Shown here piece after piece: positions 37,201 to 46,435 of a stretch of 64,000 nt of DNA. A program made the position numbers and the translations under genes. How positions within the stretch are numbered: the first letter of the stretch is position 1; each line of letters begins with the position of its first letter. Source of the stretch: Marvania coccoides. Taxonomy: Eukaryota; Chlorophyta; Trebouxiophyceae; Chlorellales; Chlorellaceae. Under the pieces are notes generated by a model that ran no database searches, had not been told where the DNA came from, and saw only the letters and a list, made by a program, of their open reading frames with translations. The stretch lies in the NCBI GenBank assembly GCA_963854735.1, contig OY978097.1:1922001-1986000 (forward strand), in the 5' to 3' direction.

Positions 37201-37277
37201 CAACAGGCACTGTATCAACAGCGATGAGTCCCTCTCGCGGAGCGAGGCCCGCTGTGACTGCACAGGCGCTGCCTTAA
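16240..37277 (+). CDS. Giant VPS13-type bridge-like lipid-transfer protein (about 6,375 residues)
   Basis: Sixteen exons: 16240-16770, 16894-21210, 21302-22267, 22401-23717, 23816-24441, 24572-25439, 25559-27018, 27153-28395, 28496-29651, 29772-30965, 31090-31643, 31799-33356, 33462-35356, 35508-36074, 36245-36565, 36723-37277; 6,376 codons with every phase consistent. Visible parts: N-terminal hydrophobic segment (1-29) and chorein-N-like strands (about 140-190); long beta-rich groove region broken by Pro/Ala/Gln tracts; an IQ motif (about 3085); VAB-like repeats (YLIQNQSGMRVYYW, SPFWLNNRTGVDLFYQ, PYRIENMCKDVQLYFVQ, MPYAWDEP; about 3450-4770); two C2 domains (about 5167-5260 and 5432-5560); VPS13-C-like amphipathic region (about 5895-6190); C-terminal PH-like domain. 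VPS13 proteins move bulk phospholipid between organelles at contact sites. C2-bearing plant VPS13s are the closest type. The start exon is the least certain part. Confidence 0.88.
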
Positions 37278-37663
37278 ATTGACAATTGCATGACCCATTT
37301 AATTTGCTGACTAATAAATAACTAACTACTGCTTTTTACCGCATTTTTTTTCAAATTCTGTCTCAGCTAAACATGTTATACTTTTGTCCTGTAATTTCTT
37401 GAATGCATAAAGAAGAAGACGAGAAATTTTCAGTGACAGGTTTGACAGAAATATGAGATACTTATTAATGCTTTATAACAAATATTAAATATAGACAGGG
37501 CATATGAAAAAATATAGACAGATGAATGGCGCAATTTATATCATTGATTGCTATTCTACGTAATTTATTGCTACCATCATACACTATTATGCGAAGAAGA
37601 GGGGTCAGGGAAATAAATAAGCGATATTATAATATAAACATTCCAACGCCGGAGGAAAAAAAC
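37278..37663. other. Intergenic between convergent VPS13-like and orphan genes
   Basis: 386 bp, AT-rich 3' sequence from two converging genes. It contains TGTAA at 37390. No coding signal. Confidence 0.5.
37390..37394 (+). promoter_or_regulatory. TGTAA polyadenylation motif of the VPS13-like gene
   Basis: Green-algal poly(A) motif 113 nt downstream of the VPS13-like stop codon. Confidence 0.5.
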
Positions 37664-39284
37664 TCAGGATTCGTTAACAATTCTACAGAAAGAACGAATA
37701 TCGACTTCATAGGGAGCAACTGCAGCTATAGCCAGCGCCCACTGCACCCATGGCATGATGCAGCAGACGTTGTGCTTGAGGAGAAGCACTGCTACACACA
37801 ATCTGACCTGCCCGTGCCGTATGCCCGCCGAACTTCTCTTAATAGACAGAGCAAGCTGCATGAAAAAAAGATGAAAAAAAGTTAAAATAGCACTCAGTGA
37901 AAATACGAATTGAATCCGTTTCGTCAAAATACTAGTAGGTCTGCTACGGGGCCTTAGTTGCCTTTTTGTGCGGACTTTAAACCCTGTAATGTATGTATGT
38001 ATGTAGAACTGCGTATTGACTACCTTCGCGCTGCCATGCATGGATCTGCTGCTGCTCCTGTACTCCTCTTCAACGCGTGCCAGTTCTTGCCGAGCCAACA
38101 TCATGTCCGCCTGGATGCTGTCCGATGCGCTGCAGTACGAACTCCAGGCGTGAGCTATTCCTGATTTTTGCTCTGGAGTCAGCGACAGATTCTTGACGAC
38201 AGCAGCGAGTGCCTTGTGCAATCGATCTCCGCGGGGCGTTCCAGGAGGCGGGGGATTTATAGCGGGGAGCAGTGACATAATGAGGTCAAAATCCTCAGCC
38301 ATCATGCGAAAAAGAACGTTCCACTGCAACCAACAGAAAAATAATGAAATGTTACGTGAGTTTGCACAGATAAATAGAAAAAAAATGTGTTGAATATATA
38401 TATACCGAGGATAGGATAATCAAGCTCGTCCTATTTCTAAACAAAAATAAGATTTAAGAGTCCCCAGGGGGAGGACGCCTGTAGTAGGTGCCTGTTCCTA
38501 CTCAAAGGTTTCCCATCGTCCATGACCTATTGAATGTACCGTAGTGCAATTCATATGCCCAATAAGCACCGTAGTGCAATGTATGTATTGAAAACAGCGG
38601 CCCACCCTGACTCGCATGGCTGTATTCACGCTCAGCGTCAATTCTTCCCTATCCGTGGTGCCGGTGGTCCACTGCAAGGAGCAAGACGACGATTCTATTA
38701 AGAGAAAAAAAAGAGCGCTGATTGCAAAAATAGGAGATGAGCTTGGTATTTTTTAAATAAAATTTTAAACCGCCCACCTCTGCCGCGTAGGCCTGGAGTC
38801 TTTCACAATACTCGCTGTGGAATTGTAGAAGAACCGGCGGCGGTAGTTGAGACAATGCTGTCACGATGGCGTCAGAGGGCGGCCGGCGAAGCTCCCACAT
38901 GTGCTGACTCATGGCAGAGATGACGGAGGAAGGGGAGGGGCCGGGGGAGATGGCAGGCTTCAAGGGGGGCATAACGGAGATGATGGCCTCCATTATGTTG
39001 GATTGCACCAGCAGGCCCTCCAGTGCGATGTTTAGGTCTTTCAGTTGTCGGTTCTCTGCCGCTGCCACGCTCAGATGGCACTCCTGAGAACTATGCGAGT
39101 CCTCCTTATCGTGACCCAGTGGCCGCTCCTCTGAAGCTTCCTCAGCGGGCGCTCCTGGTGAAAGCACCGTAGTCGTTTTTGATTTTTTGAGAACCGAGTA
39201 CGCTTCGTCCGCCTGGCCGGCTGGTTGGTTGTCCCACAGGGGGCACCCTGCATTCGTGCTGCCGTCGCTCGCGAGGGATGACAT
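37664..39284 (-). CDS. Orphan protein with a short leucine-zipper-like helix
   Basis: Exons 39284-38778, 38671-38606, 38323-38024 and 37855-37664 join in phase 0 throughout and give 354 residues; the internal acceptors (TTGCAG, TTGCAG, CATGCAG) are good. An acidic Ser-rich N-terminus leads into AAAENRQLKDLNIALEGLL (about 89-107), a zipper-like helix. Later exons carry MMAEDFDLIMSLLPAINPPP, a Thr-Pro-Glu-Gln-Lys helix (LSLTPEQKSGIAHAW, about 220-235) and a Met/Gln/Glu-rich helix. No basic DNA-binding region of a bZIP precedes the zipper, so it is not called a bZIP. The last exon is Cys/hydrophobic and the least certain; translation could instead end in a retained intron. Intron 38605-38324 hosts a dispersed repeat copy. 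Confidence 0.55.
38401..38492 (-). repeat. Dispersed repeat, copy A (inverted relative to copy B at 44564-44645)
   Basis: Read on the minus strand, this stretch aligns with 44564-44645 on the plus strand at roughly 80% over about 90 bp with gaps. Shared blocks are CTACTACAGGCGTC, a C-run/CTG/G-run hairpin (38460-38476) and GAGCTT-ATTATCCT. It lies inside an intron of the orphan gene, in sense orientation to it. Confidence 0.65.
38538..38580. repeat. Two copies of ACCGTAGTGCAAT
   Basis: The 13-mer occurs twice, spaced 30 bp apart, within the same orphan-gene intron as repeat copy A. Short direct repeat of unknown meaning. Confidence 0.5.
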
Positions 39285-40348
39285 CGGACGTAGGATTAAA
39301 CTAGTAAATAAGTTGCGCGTATTCTAAATCCGAGCGTGTGTCCGCCAAACACAGGCGTATGCACAACTTCAAGATGGGTATAAATACCGCAATACCTGTA
39401 AAAGGGGGGAGAAAATCGTAGTGACACCCAGCCGTACAGCACAAGCGTACGTGCATCGGTACCGGATCGGGTTTTTTTTTTAGGATCGGATTTTTAGAGC
39501 GAGCAAGAAGAAGAAATGGCGAACTTTGAATTTGCGAACTTTTTATGCGAAGGAGGAGGCTCCATGGCCTTGGAAACAGATTTCATGCCTGTCTATTCCA
39601 GCTGCCTCTTCAACCTTCTCAGAAGGGAGCTCCAGAAGGGCACCAATAGTGTCTTGCGCTCCCCCCACCCCCGGTCCAGTCAGGAGCGAGCTAGGCCCCC
39701 CCTCTGTTTCTTTGTTATCTTAAATATAACTGTGCTGTGGCGCCATGATATTCCTGCCGCTCTGGTTGTTTCATTTCCTCCCCCAAAGATTGGCTGCAAG
39801 CTCCACAAGGAGGTTCCAATCGGTCTCAATTTCCTCTTCTTCAGGGGTGATGTAAACTCGCTGGGCTGGGGGAGGTCTCCCTTTCAGGCGTTACCTCGGT
39901 TATGCAAGAGCGTGGCCTTTGACAAGCGGATGGGACAATGCGCAGCTCTTGGAGCCTCTTGGTTGCGGCCAAATTATATATGCGAGTTCCAAATGGAATA
40001 GATCTTGTCCCTTGTGGATTCCAGGGGGAGAGCTCTCAAGAACTTGTTTATTTTTTTTCAGAAAGGGGCGACCACCCTGGTCCTGCAGCAGGCTCTCTCG
40101 AGTCTATTCTTTCAAGAAATTTATTTTGCACAAAAATGGAGAAACAAAAAAACAGAGAGAGAGAAGAGGGGGCTCCGAAATGCAGAATTTTCGAGTTTTT
40201 TTTAATGCAAAATTTCCCCGTTTTAAAATATCGTTAACGTTCATAATAACGCGCGAGCTCTTCATTTACCCTTCAACCCCTCTGCTGCCTTCTATTTTAG
40301 CGGTTTTTTTATCCCAAAAAATTTAGGTTGAAAAAATAGCTCTGCAGC
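39285..40348. other. Intergenic, about 1.06 kb, with coding-like debris but no supported gene
   Basis: Between the orphan gene and the proteasome gene, which are divergent. The minus strand near 39760-39880 reads GRPPPAQRVYITPEEEEIE and then ...LLVELAANLWGRK before a stop, but stops precede it in frame. Plus-strand frames near 39516-40000 resemble nothing known. It is possibly a decayed mobile element or exon. Confidence 0.4.
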
Positions 40349-41404
40349 ATGGCGCAGTCGTTCCCTATTGCGCCCGTGCCTTCAGCAGGCTCTGAAATAA
40401 AGCAGCACGCAGCCTGGTCGCCGTGAGTGACAACACCGAAGCGATCAAACGAATCGATCAACTTCAACTTCTTCTTAACCTGTTTTTCTGTGCACAGATA
40501 CGATGACAATGGCGGGACGGTAGTGGCTGTGGCAGGCGACGACTACTGCATCGTTGCTGGATCCACCCGCCTCTCCACCGGCTACTCGATTTTGACGCGT
40601 GATCAATCGAAAGTTTTGCGACTGTGAGACGCCTTTTTATCCTCTTCTTTGGTTCAATGTGCACATTAAAGTCAATTCTCACCCTTCCCCTTCCTCCCCT
40701 CGCGTTCCCAGGTCGGACAAGTGCGTGGTTGCCTCTGCAGGGATGCAGGCCGACCGCCAGGCGCTGCACAAGATGCTGCACTCCCGGCACGTCACCTACC
40801 AGTTCAACCACCGCAAGCCCATGTCGGTCAACGCCGTGGCCCAGCTGCTGTCCACCACCCTGTACTACAAACGCTTCTTTCCGTACTACACGTTCAACCT
40901 GGCCGCAGGCCTCGACGAAGAAGGTATGGTAGTAAAAAATAACCCTTCACTCGTTCTGGCTATAGTATCTAACACCTACACCGTCATTTCTTTTCATCCC
41001 TTCTTTTGCCAGGCCGTGGCGCCATTTACACCTACGATGCCATCGGCTCTTTTGAACGCGTGGGCTACGGCTGCCAGGGCTCGGGCAAGGAGCTCATCCA
41101 GCCGGTGCTGGACAACCAGCTCAAGGCGGCGTCCCCGCTGGTGCTGCCCACGCAGCAGTGGCTGAGCTCGCTGCCGCTGGACAAGGCGGTGGACCTAGTC
41201 AAGGACGCCTTTGTGTCTGCGGGAGAGAGGGACATCTACACGGTGAGATCAGGGGAAGGAATGCCTTTATTATTAGTTTTCTCTTGATAATGGTGTTATT
41301 AATGGTGCTGTATTGGTCTCTTTGTGTAGGGCGATGACGTTGAGATTCTGGTGATGACAAAGGACGGCGTGAAGTTGGAGCGGCTGCAGCTGAAGCAGGA
41401 CTGA
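40349..41404 (+). CDS. PSMB1: 20S proteasome subunit beta type-1 (beta-6)
   Basis: Exons 40349-40422, 40498-40623, 40712-40923, 41013-41242 and 41330-41404 give 238 residues, the usual size. The Ntn-hydrolase fold is clear: YDDNGGTVVAVAGDDYCIVA, STRLSTGYSILTRD, CVVASAGMQADRQAL, FNLAAGLDEEGRGAIYTYDA, and SAGERDIYTGDDVEILVMTK at the end. Like other beta-6 subunits it keeps a short N-terminal extension and has no catalytic Thr directly after a cleavable propeptide, so it is a structural, non-peptidase ring member. It works in cytosolic and nuclear protein turnover. A TGTAA lies at 41456. Confidence 0.96.
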
Positions 41405-41455
41405 GAGTGGCGGGAGAAACGTAGCAAATGGAACTGTTACACCGGTAATTTTGTT

Positions 41456-41460
41456 TGTAA
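41456..41460 (+). promoter_or_regulatory. TGTAA polyadenylation motif of the proteasome beta-6 gene
   Basis: Located 52 nt after the stop. A minus-strand TGTAA (TTACA near 41437-41441) could serve the converging NDUFB3 gene. Confidence 0.55.
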
Positions 41461-41648
41461 CAATATGAAACAGAAATTTGAGCGAAGAAAGAGAGCGCGA
41501 AAATGGTAAAAAAAATACAAGTTAAAAAGTGGTATAGGGCGGGGTCTCTGCGCTTGTCCCCCACAGCAATCAATGCGGCGTCTAGTCCCCATCGTCAAGC
41601 TGACGCTGCGCTGGCGCGTCATAGAGGCAGCGGCTTTCAACTCGTTGC

Positions 41649-41913
41649 TCAATGATGGGCGTCGGCTTTGCCGCTGTTCATCGTCTGGTCGTAGACGACG
41701 TATGCCGCAAAAGCTGCAAAGCCGAGCTTCAAGCCGGGGAACATGTGCTTGTTGTTGTTGGTAATCAAGGGGTGTTGCCTGCAGCAGAGAGAAACAGGTT
41801 AAAAAGTTGCCAAAATCATTGTAATAAAATTTCCTAGTTGAGAACAGCAAGTGCTGGTGATTCGTTGAGTTTGCTGACCTCCAGGCATCGAATTTCTTCC
41901 AGTTGAACGACAT
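41649..41913 (-). CDS. NDUFB3: Mitochondrial complex I subunit NDUFB3 (B12)
   Basis: Exons 41913-41879 and 41778-41649 (GT-AG intron of 100 nt; acceptor CTGCTGCAG) give a 54-residue protein. The join yields FDAWRQHPLITNNNKHMFPG followed by LKLGFAAFAAYVVYDQ, matching the DEWRKHP-L-N-----PG plus single-helix pattern of NDUFB3/B12. One transmembrane helix (about residues 30-47) anchors it in the membrane arm of NADH:ubiquinone oxidoreductase in the inner mitochondrial membrane, as an accessory subunit. Plant versions are about 70 residues, so this is short. It is divergent from the PAO-like gene and convergent with the proteasome gene. Each exon alone is too small to be noticed as an open frame. 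Confidence 0.85.
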
Positions 41914-42277
41914 AGCGGCTGCTTGCGAGGGGGAATACAGATAAAAATTCAAGATGTCAACCCAAGACGTCGCTGCGCTTCTCCCGCTCAGGTTCTCCAG
42001 CTCAGCTGCAGTTACTAAAACAAAAATTTACATGTATACGCAGTAATAGAAGCCAGGCCCATCATAAAGCTCAAATTTGAAGAAGCCTTCCTCGGAAGAA
42101 AACACGGAATTTTATTTTTTGCCACAAAAAATGGGATTTTAGCCGAGTCTGAACGCACATTCTGCATAAAGACTCCACATTACTTGATTTCCAATCAAAA
42201 AATCGTCTTAGAAGCCAGCGCTGCAGGCGATCGACTTACTTTTTACACTCTCACCCACTCTTCAATACATCTCGTTC
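41914..42277. other. Shared upstream region of NDUFB3 and the PAO-like gene
   Basis: 364 bp between divergent ATGs. No TATA box or RNA gene is recognised. Confidence 0.45.
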
Positions 42278-44201
42278 ATGGTGCTTTCCCACACAACCAT
42301 CCACGTCCAGCACACGGCGCCCTTCTCGGGCGCCAGGCTGCGCGTGGTCCCGGCCAAGGCATCCATCAGACTCGGCTTGGTGAAGCAGCGGCGGTCTCCC
42401 GTCCTGGCCTCAGCAGCAGCTCATGAAGCAGCGATCTTGCCGGAGCAACAGCCTACATCAGTCCCTTCTGTGGCGTCAGAGGAGGGGTTCGAGCCTTCTG
42501 GCACCGCCCCCTTCGATTGGAACGCTCATTGGTTCCCGGTGGTGTTTGAGCACGACGTTGCCCCCAAGCAGCTCTACAAGTTCACGCTGCTGGGCACCAA
42601 CATCGTGATATGGCGCGACGAAACCGCGGAAGGCGCGTTCCGCGCGTTCCGCGACGCCTGCCCCCACCGGCTGGTCCCGCTGAGCGAGGGCCGCATCGCC
42701 ACCAACGGCTGCCTGGAGTGCCCGTGAGTAATACAACAGTGCTAGTAGTCAGAATTTATATAATTTGAGCTTCAATGCGTTTTTATCATTAATATTGTCG
42801 TTCATTTGTTTATCGTTGCACAGTTACCACGGCTGGCAGTTTGATGGCGCTGGCGCATGCACCACCATCCCCCAGGGCGGAGACTGCACCAACCCGCGCG
42901 CCCAGGCCACCGCCTTCCAGTGCAAGGCCAAGCAGGGGCTGGTGTGGGTGCGGCTGCAGCCTGCCGACGCTCCCGCCGACACCTCCGCCATTCCAACGCT
43001 GCCGGAGCTGGAGGACAAAGAAAACTGGTTTGAGCTCGTTCCCATGTGGAGGGACCTGCCCATGGAGTACTCGACGCTGATTGAGAACGTGGTGGACGCG
43101 GGCCACGTGCCGTTCACTCACCACGCTTCGGTGTCAAAGCGGGCGTCCTCAGGCACCTTTGACGACATGAAGGTGCTAGAGAAAGGACCCTGGGGGTTCA
43201 CCGGAGTCTGGCCCAGCGGTAAGAGCAACTCTTTCTGTCTTTTCCAGGGTTTGGGGGGGTAATAATTGCCTCCAAAATATCAAAATCTGTTCCCCCCCTC
43301 CTTCAGGTCCTCGCAAGGGTGGCCTGGGCGCGCAGCAGACGCTGTTCCAGGGCCCCAACCTGATGCGCCACACCATCGACGCCCTGGACACCCGCGGCTT
43401 CGCCAACATCACCGCTGTGTACGGCGTGCCCACGACCCCCGGCCGCTGCCGCCTCATCGTGCGCCAGCCCTTCCGCTTCAAGAACAAGCTCATCCGCAAG
43501 CTGTTTGGCATCTCGCCCGCGTTCCTTGGGCACCTCGGAAATCTTTCGGTGCTGGACGATGACAACATCTTCCTGCACCTTCAGGAGAGGGAGATAGTTG
43601 AAGCGGGGATCACCGAGAAGCCTGTCGGCCAGGTGTACTACATGCCCGGCCCGTCTGACGCGTACGTCGCAGCCTTCCGAGGGTGGCTTAACAAGGTGGC
43701 AGGTGGCGGGCCCTTTGGCCCTCAGAACGCGGCGTGGCTGGCAGCGGCAGGGCCCCGGCTCACCAAGGCGAGTTTTCATTTTTTTGTTTTCTTTCTTAAT
43801 CGCGAGCTTTCATAGATTTAGTGTATCGATCTGTTTCTCTCTTCTTTTAATATTTGCAGGCGGAGCTGCTGGACCACTACCACAGCCACACTGAGCGGTG
43901 CAGCATCTGCCAGACAGCGCTGAAGCGGCTGAAGGCCGTTAAAGCGGCAGCGCAGGCGCTGACGGCGCTGGGAACGGCCGTGGCGGTGGCTGCAGGCGTG
44001 GCATCCCTTGCGCTTGCTGCAGCAGGGCCTGCGACGGCCCCAGCGGTGTCAGCAGCGATGACGCCGTTGGTGGTCGGCGGGGCAGCGGTGGCAGCGGTTA
44101 TGGCGGCAGTATGGGCCTGGTGTTCCAAGACGCTGCCCCGGTTCTTCAAGGGAGAGCACCCCCCAGCACGGAACCGCGTGCCTGGGGAGTGGGTCCCCTA
44201 A
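42278..44201 (+). CDS. Pheophorbide a oxygenase-like Rieske non-heme iron oxygenase (chloroplast)
   Basis: Exons 42278-42723, 42824-43218, 43307-43767 and 43860-44201 give 547 residues. A Ser/Arg/Ala-rich chloroplast transit-like N-terminus (about 1-60) precedes the Rieske [2Fe-2S] ligands CPHRLVPLSEG and CPYHGW, the latter restored across intron 1. The mononuclear iron motif ENVVDAGHVPFTHH (N/D-x2-H-x4-H) follows. The C-terminus has the CxxC of the PAO/PTC52/TIC55 subgroup (HYHSHTERCSICQTAL) and two hydrophobic stretches for thylakoid or envelope anchoring. PAO opens the chlorin ring during chlorophyll breakdown using reduced ferredoxin; close paralogues (PTC52, TIC55) differ in substrate, so the exact substrate is open. 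Intron 3 starts with GC (AAG|GCGAGT). Confidence 0.9.
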
Positions 44202-44563
44202 TAAACTAACTGGGCATCAAAATGTACTCACACTACTTGAATGAATCGATATCAGGAGGTCTCGCATGGCTATTTTGATAATTTTTGTAAGCCGTTTACA
44301 TATGTGAATTTGAAGGGGCAAGAACAAACAAAGAGAATGAAGGAAGAAAAATTATCCTGTTCTGTTACAGCATACATTCTATGGGGGCCTAGCTTCCAAA
44401 CTTCGTCCAAAGGGAGCGTCCAATTGTGACGTGCCTCCACCTCATCTCCTTATGAGTGGCGAGTCAGCAGATAGTCAGAGGTCGCTCATCTCGAGAAACC
44501 TACGCCTCCTGCAATTGAGGCCGCGGCACGCCGTGCGTTTCTGAGCTGTCGTACATCTAAAAA

Positions 44564-44645
44564 GGCTCCTACTACAGGCGTCTTCCCCCCTGGGGGCTCT
44601 TTGTTTTTCTAAAACAAGCCGAGCTTAATTATCCTCGGAGTATAT
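44564..44645 (+). repeat. Dispersed repeat, copy B, with conserved hairpin
   Basis: Inverted counterpart of 38401-38492. It shares CTACTACAGGCGTC and a TCCCCCC-TGGGGG hairpin (44580-44597), although the bases differ between copies. Compared with copy A it lacks several A/T bases after the hairpin. Confidence 0.65.
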
Positions 44646-44698
44646 TGGGCATATGAAAAAAATCTGGCTGCCTGAACAGCGAGCGGGGGAGGGCCAGG

Positions 44699-44704
44699 TA
44701 TAAA
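44699..44704 (+). promoter_or_regulatory. TATAAA, possible RACK1 TATA box
   Basis: Only clear TATAAA upstream of RACK1, 217 nt before the ATG. The TATATAA at 44905 is too close to the ATG (10 nt) to act as a TATA box for the full message. Confidence 0.3.
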
Positions 44705-44920
44705 CAAGTCTGGCCAGCAGACGCGGTTTTGCCCTCCTCTTTGCGATGGCTATTGAAGAGGTGTACGACGGAAACTCGGAACATGGGGCATGAACTAACG
44801 TTTTTTTGGAGCTGACCTATTCCTTCTTTCCAACTTTTTCGCAGCCGGCTGCGCTGTTTTTATTTCAACCAAAACGCTCCGGGAAACGGCCCTTTTCAAA
44901 TCCATATATAACTCGGCACA

Positions 44921-46029
44921 ATGGCGGAAACCATGAACCTCGCAGGAGAGCTCAGGGCCCACAAGGGATGGGTCACCAGCATTGCTTGCCCTCTTGATCC
45001 CACGAGCTCGGTGTTGCTGTCCGCTTCTCGGTAAGGACCCGTCTGGATTGAACATTTATACTGCTATAAAGCACATGTGGATGCGCAGAACATCACTCTC
45101 CGCCTCCATTCCGCAATTTAAAAAACATCATCATCAGTTACTCGAAAACTCATCCGATTCCCCACCCCCTTTCATTTCACAGCGACAAGACCGCCATCGT
45201 GTGGGAGCTGACCCGCGACGCCACCGAGTGGGGCATCCCCAAGCGCGCCCTGCGCGGCCACTCCCACTACCTGGCCGACGTCGTCATCTCCTCCGACGGC
45301 CAGTTCTGCCTCACCGGCTCCTGGGACGGCACCCTCCGCCTGTGGGACATCAACACCGGCGCCACCACCCGCCGCTTCCTGGGCCATACCAAGGACGTCC
45401 TGTCCGTGGCCTTCTCCGTGGACAACCGTCAGATCGTGTCTGGCTCCCGCGACAAGTCCATCAAGCTGTGGAACACCCTGGGCGAGTGCAAGTACACCAT
45501 CGCCGAGCCCGACGGCCACACCGAGTGGGTGTCGTGCGTGCGCTTCTCCCCCGTCACCTCCAACCCCATCATCGTCTCCGCCGGCTGGGACAAGCTGGTC
45601 AAGGTGTGGAACCTCACCAACTGCAAGCTCCGCAACAACCTGGCGGGTCACCAGGGCTATGTCAACACCGTCACCGTCTCCCCCGACGGCTCCCTGTGCG
45701 CCTCCGGCGGCAAGGACGGCGTCGCCATGCTGTGGGATCTGGCCGAGGGCAAGCGCCTCTACTCCCTGGATGCCTCAGACATCATCCACTCCCTCTGCTT
45801 CTCGCCCAACCGCTACTGGCTGTGCGCCGCCACCCAGAGCTGCATCAAGATCTGGGACCTGGAGTCCAAGGGCCTGGTGGAGGAGCTGCGTCCCGAGTTT
45901 GAGAACGTGGGCAAGCGCTCGCAGCCGCCCTACTGCGTGTGCCTGGCGTGGTCCGCAGACGGCTCTACCCTGTACTCCGGCTACACCGACGGCGTGATCC
46001 GCGTGTGGCAGGTGGGACGCGCCCTCTGA
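44921..46029 (+). CDS. RACK1: RACK1, G-beta-like WD40 scaffold of the 40S ribosome
   Basis: Exons 44921-45030 and 45183-46029 give 318 residues, the family length. Seven WD40 repeats are evident: ...[83 protein letters not shown] and [15 protein letters not shown]. The start [20 protein letters not shown] is typical. RACK1 binds the 40S head near the mRNA exit and links translation to kinase signalling; the Chlamydomonas orthologue is Cblp. Codon use is strongly C-ending, as expected of a very highly expressed gene, and differs from the looser use in neighbouring genes. TGTAA lies at 46260. Confidence 0.97.
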
Positions 46030-46435
46030 AGCGCGTCTTAAAAAATAGTCTTTTTGGGGCGGTTTTATGGCCCCGAGCGGCGAGGATTTGCGATGGCGGC
46101 ACAGGCGCGGAAAGGCCGCGGCTGGAGACCAAGATTGCTGAGATGCCTGTCGTGTTAATAGGGGGTCTGGCTGACGGAGCGTGCAGAAAGCTTAGATATA
46201 TTGCACGGAAGCGTCTGGCCGCCGCTCCAAAGAACTTTTTTGCATGCATTGCTGGTTGTTGTAATAAAAAAACCCATAAAATGATGAGAGTTAGCGCAGA
46301 GGCTGGTGAGGGGCCCAGCTGTGGGTTCAAGTGAGCAGCAAAAACAGCAGGGCAGGAAATTTTCTTGGAACCATCGTTTCCCGCACAGTTCGTGCAGTTG
46401 TAAATATTTTTTAAATTTTAAATTCTTTTTTACCT
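46030..46435. other. Intergenic between RACK1 and the SLC25 carrier
   Basis: 406 bp with RACK1 3'-UTR features (TGTAA at 46260, followed by an A run). No gene is seen. Confidence 0.5.
46260..46264 (+). promoter_or_regulatory. TGTAA polyadenylation motif of RACK1
   Basis: TGTAATAAAAAA context, 231 nt after the stop codon. Confidence 0.6.

Larger units (their letters stand above)
44202..44920. other. Intergenic upstream of RACK1, carrying repeat copy B
   Basis: 719 bp. It holds the dispersed repeat copy B (44564-44645) and a TATAAA at 44699-44704, a possible RACK1 promoter element if the 5' leader is about 190 nt. No coding gene. Confidence 0.5.

Noticed and set aside
39516..40001. 161-residue plus-strand open frame
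   Set aside because: Atypical composition, no resemblance to known proteins, no splice or promoter support.
44905..44911. TATATAA as a RACK1 TATA box
   Set aside because: It lies only 10 nt before the start codon, so a start site 30 nt downstream would miss the ATG.
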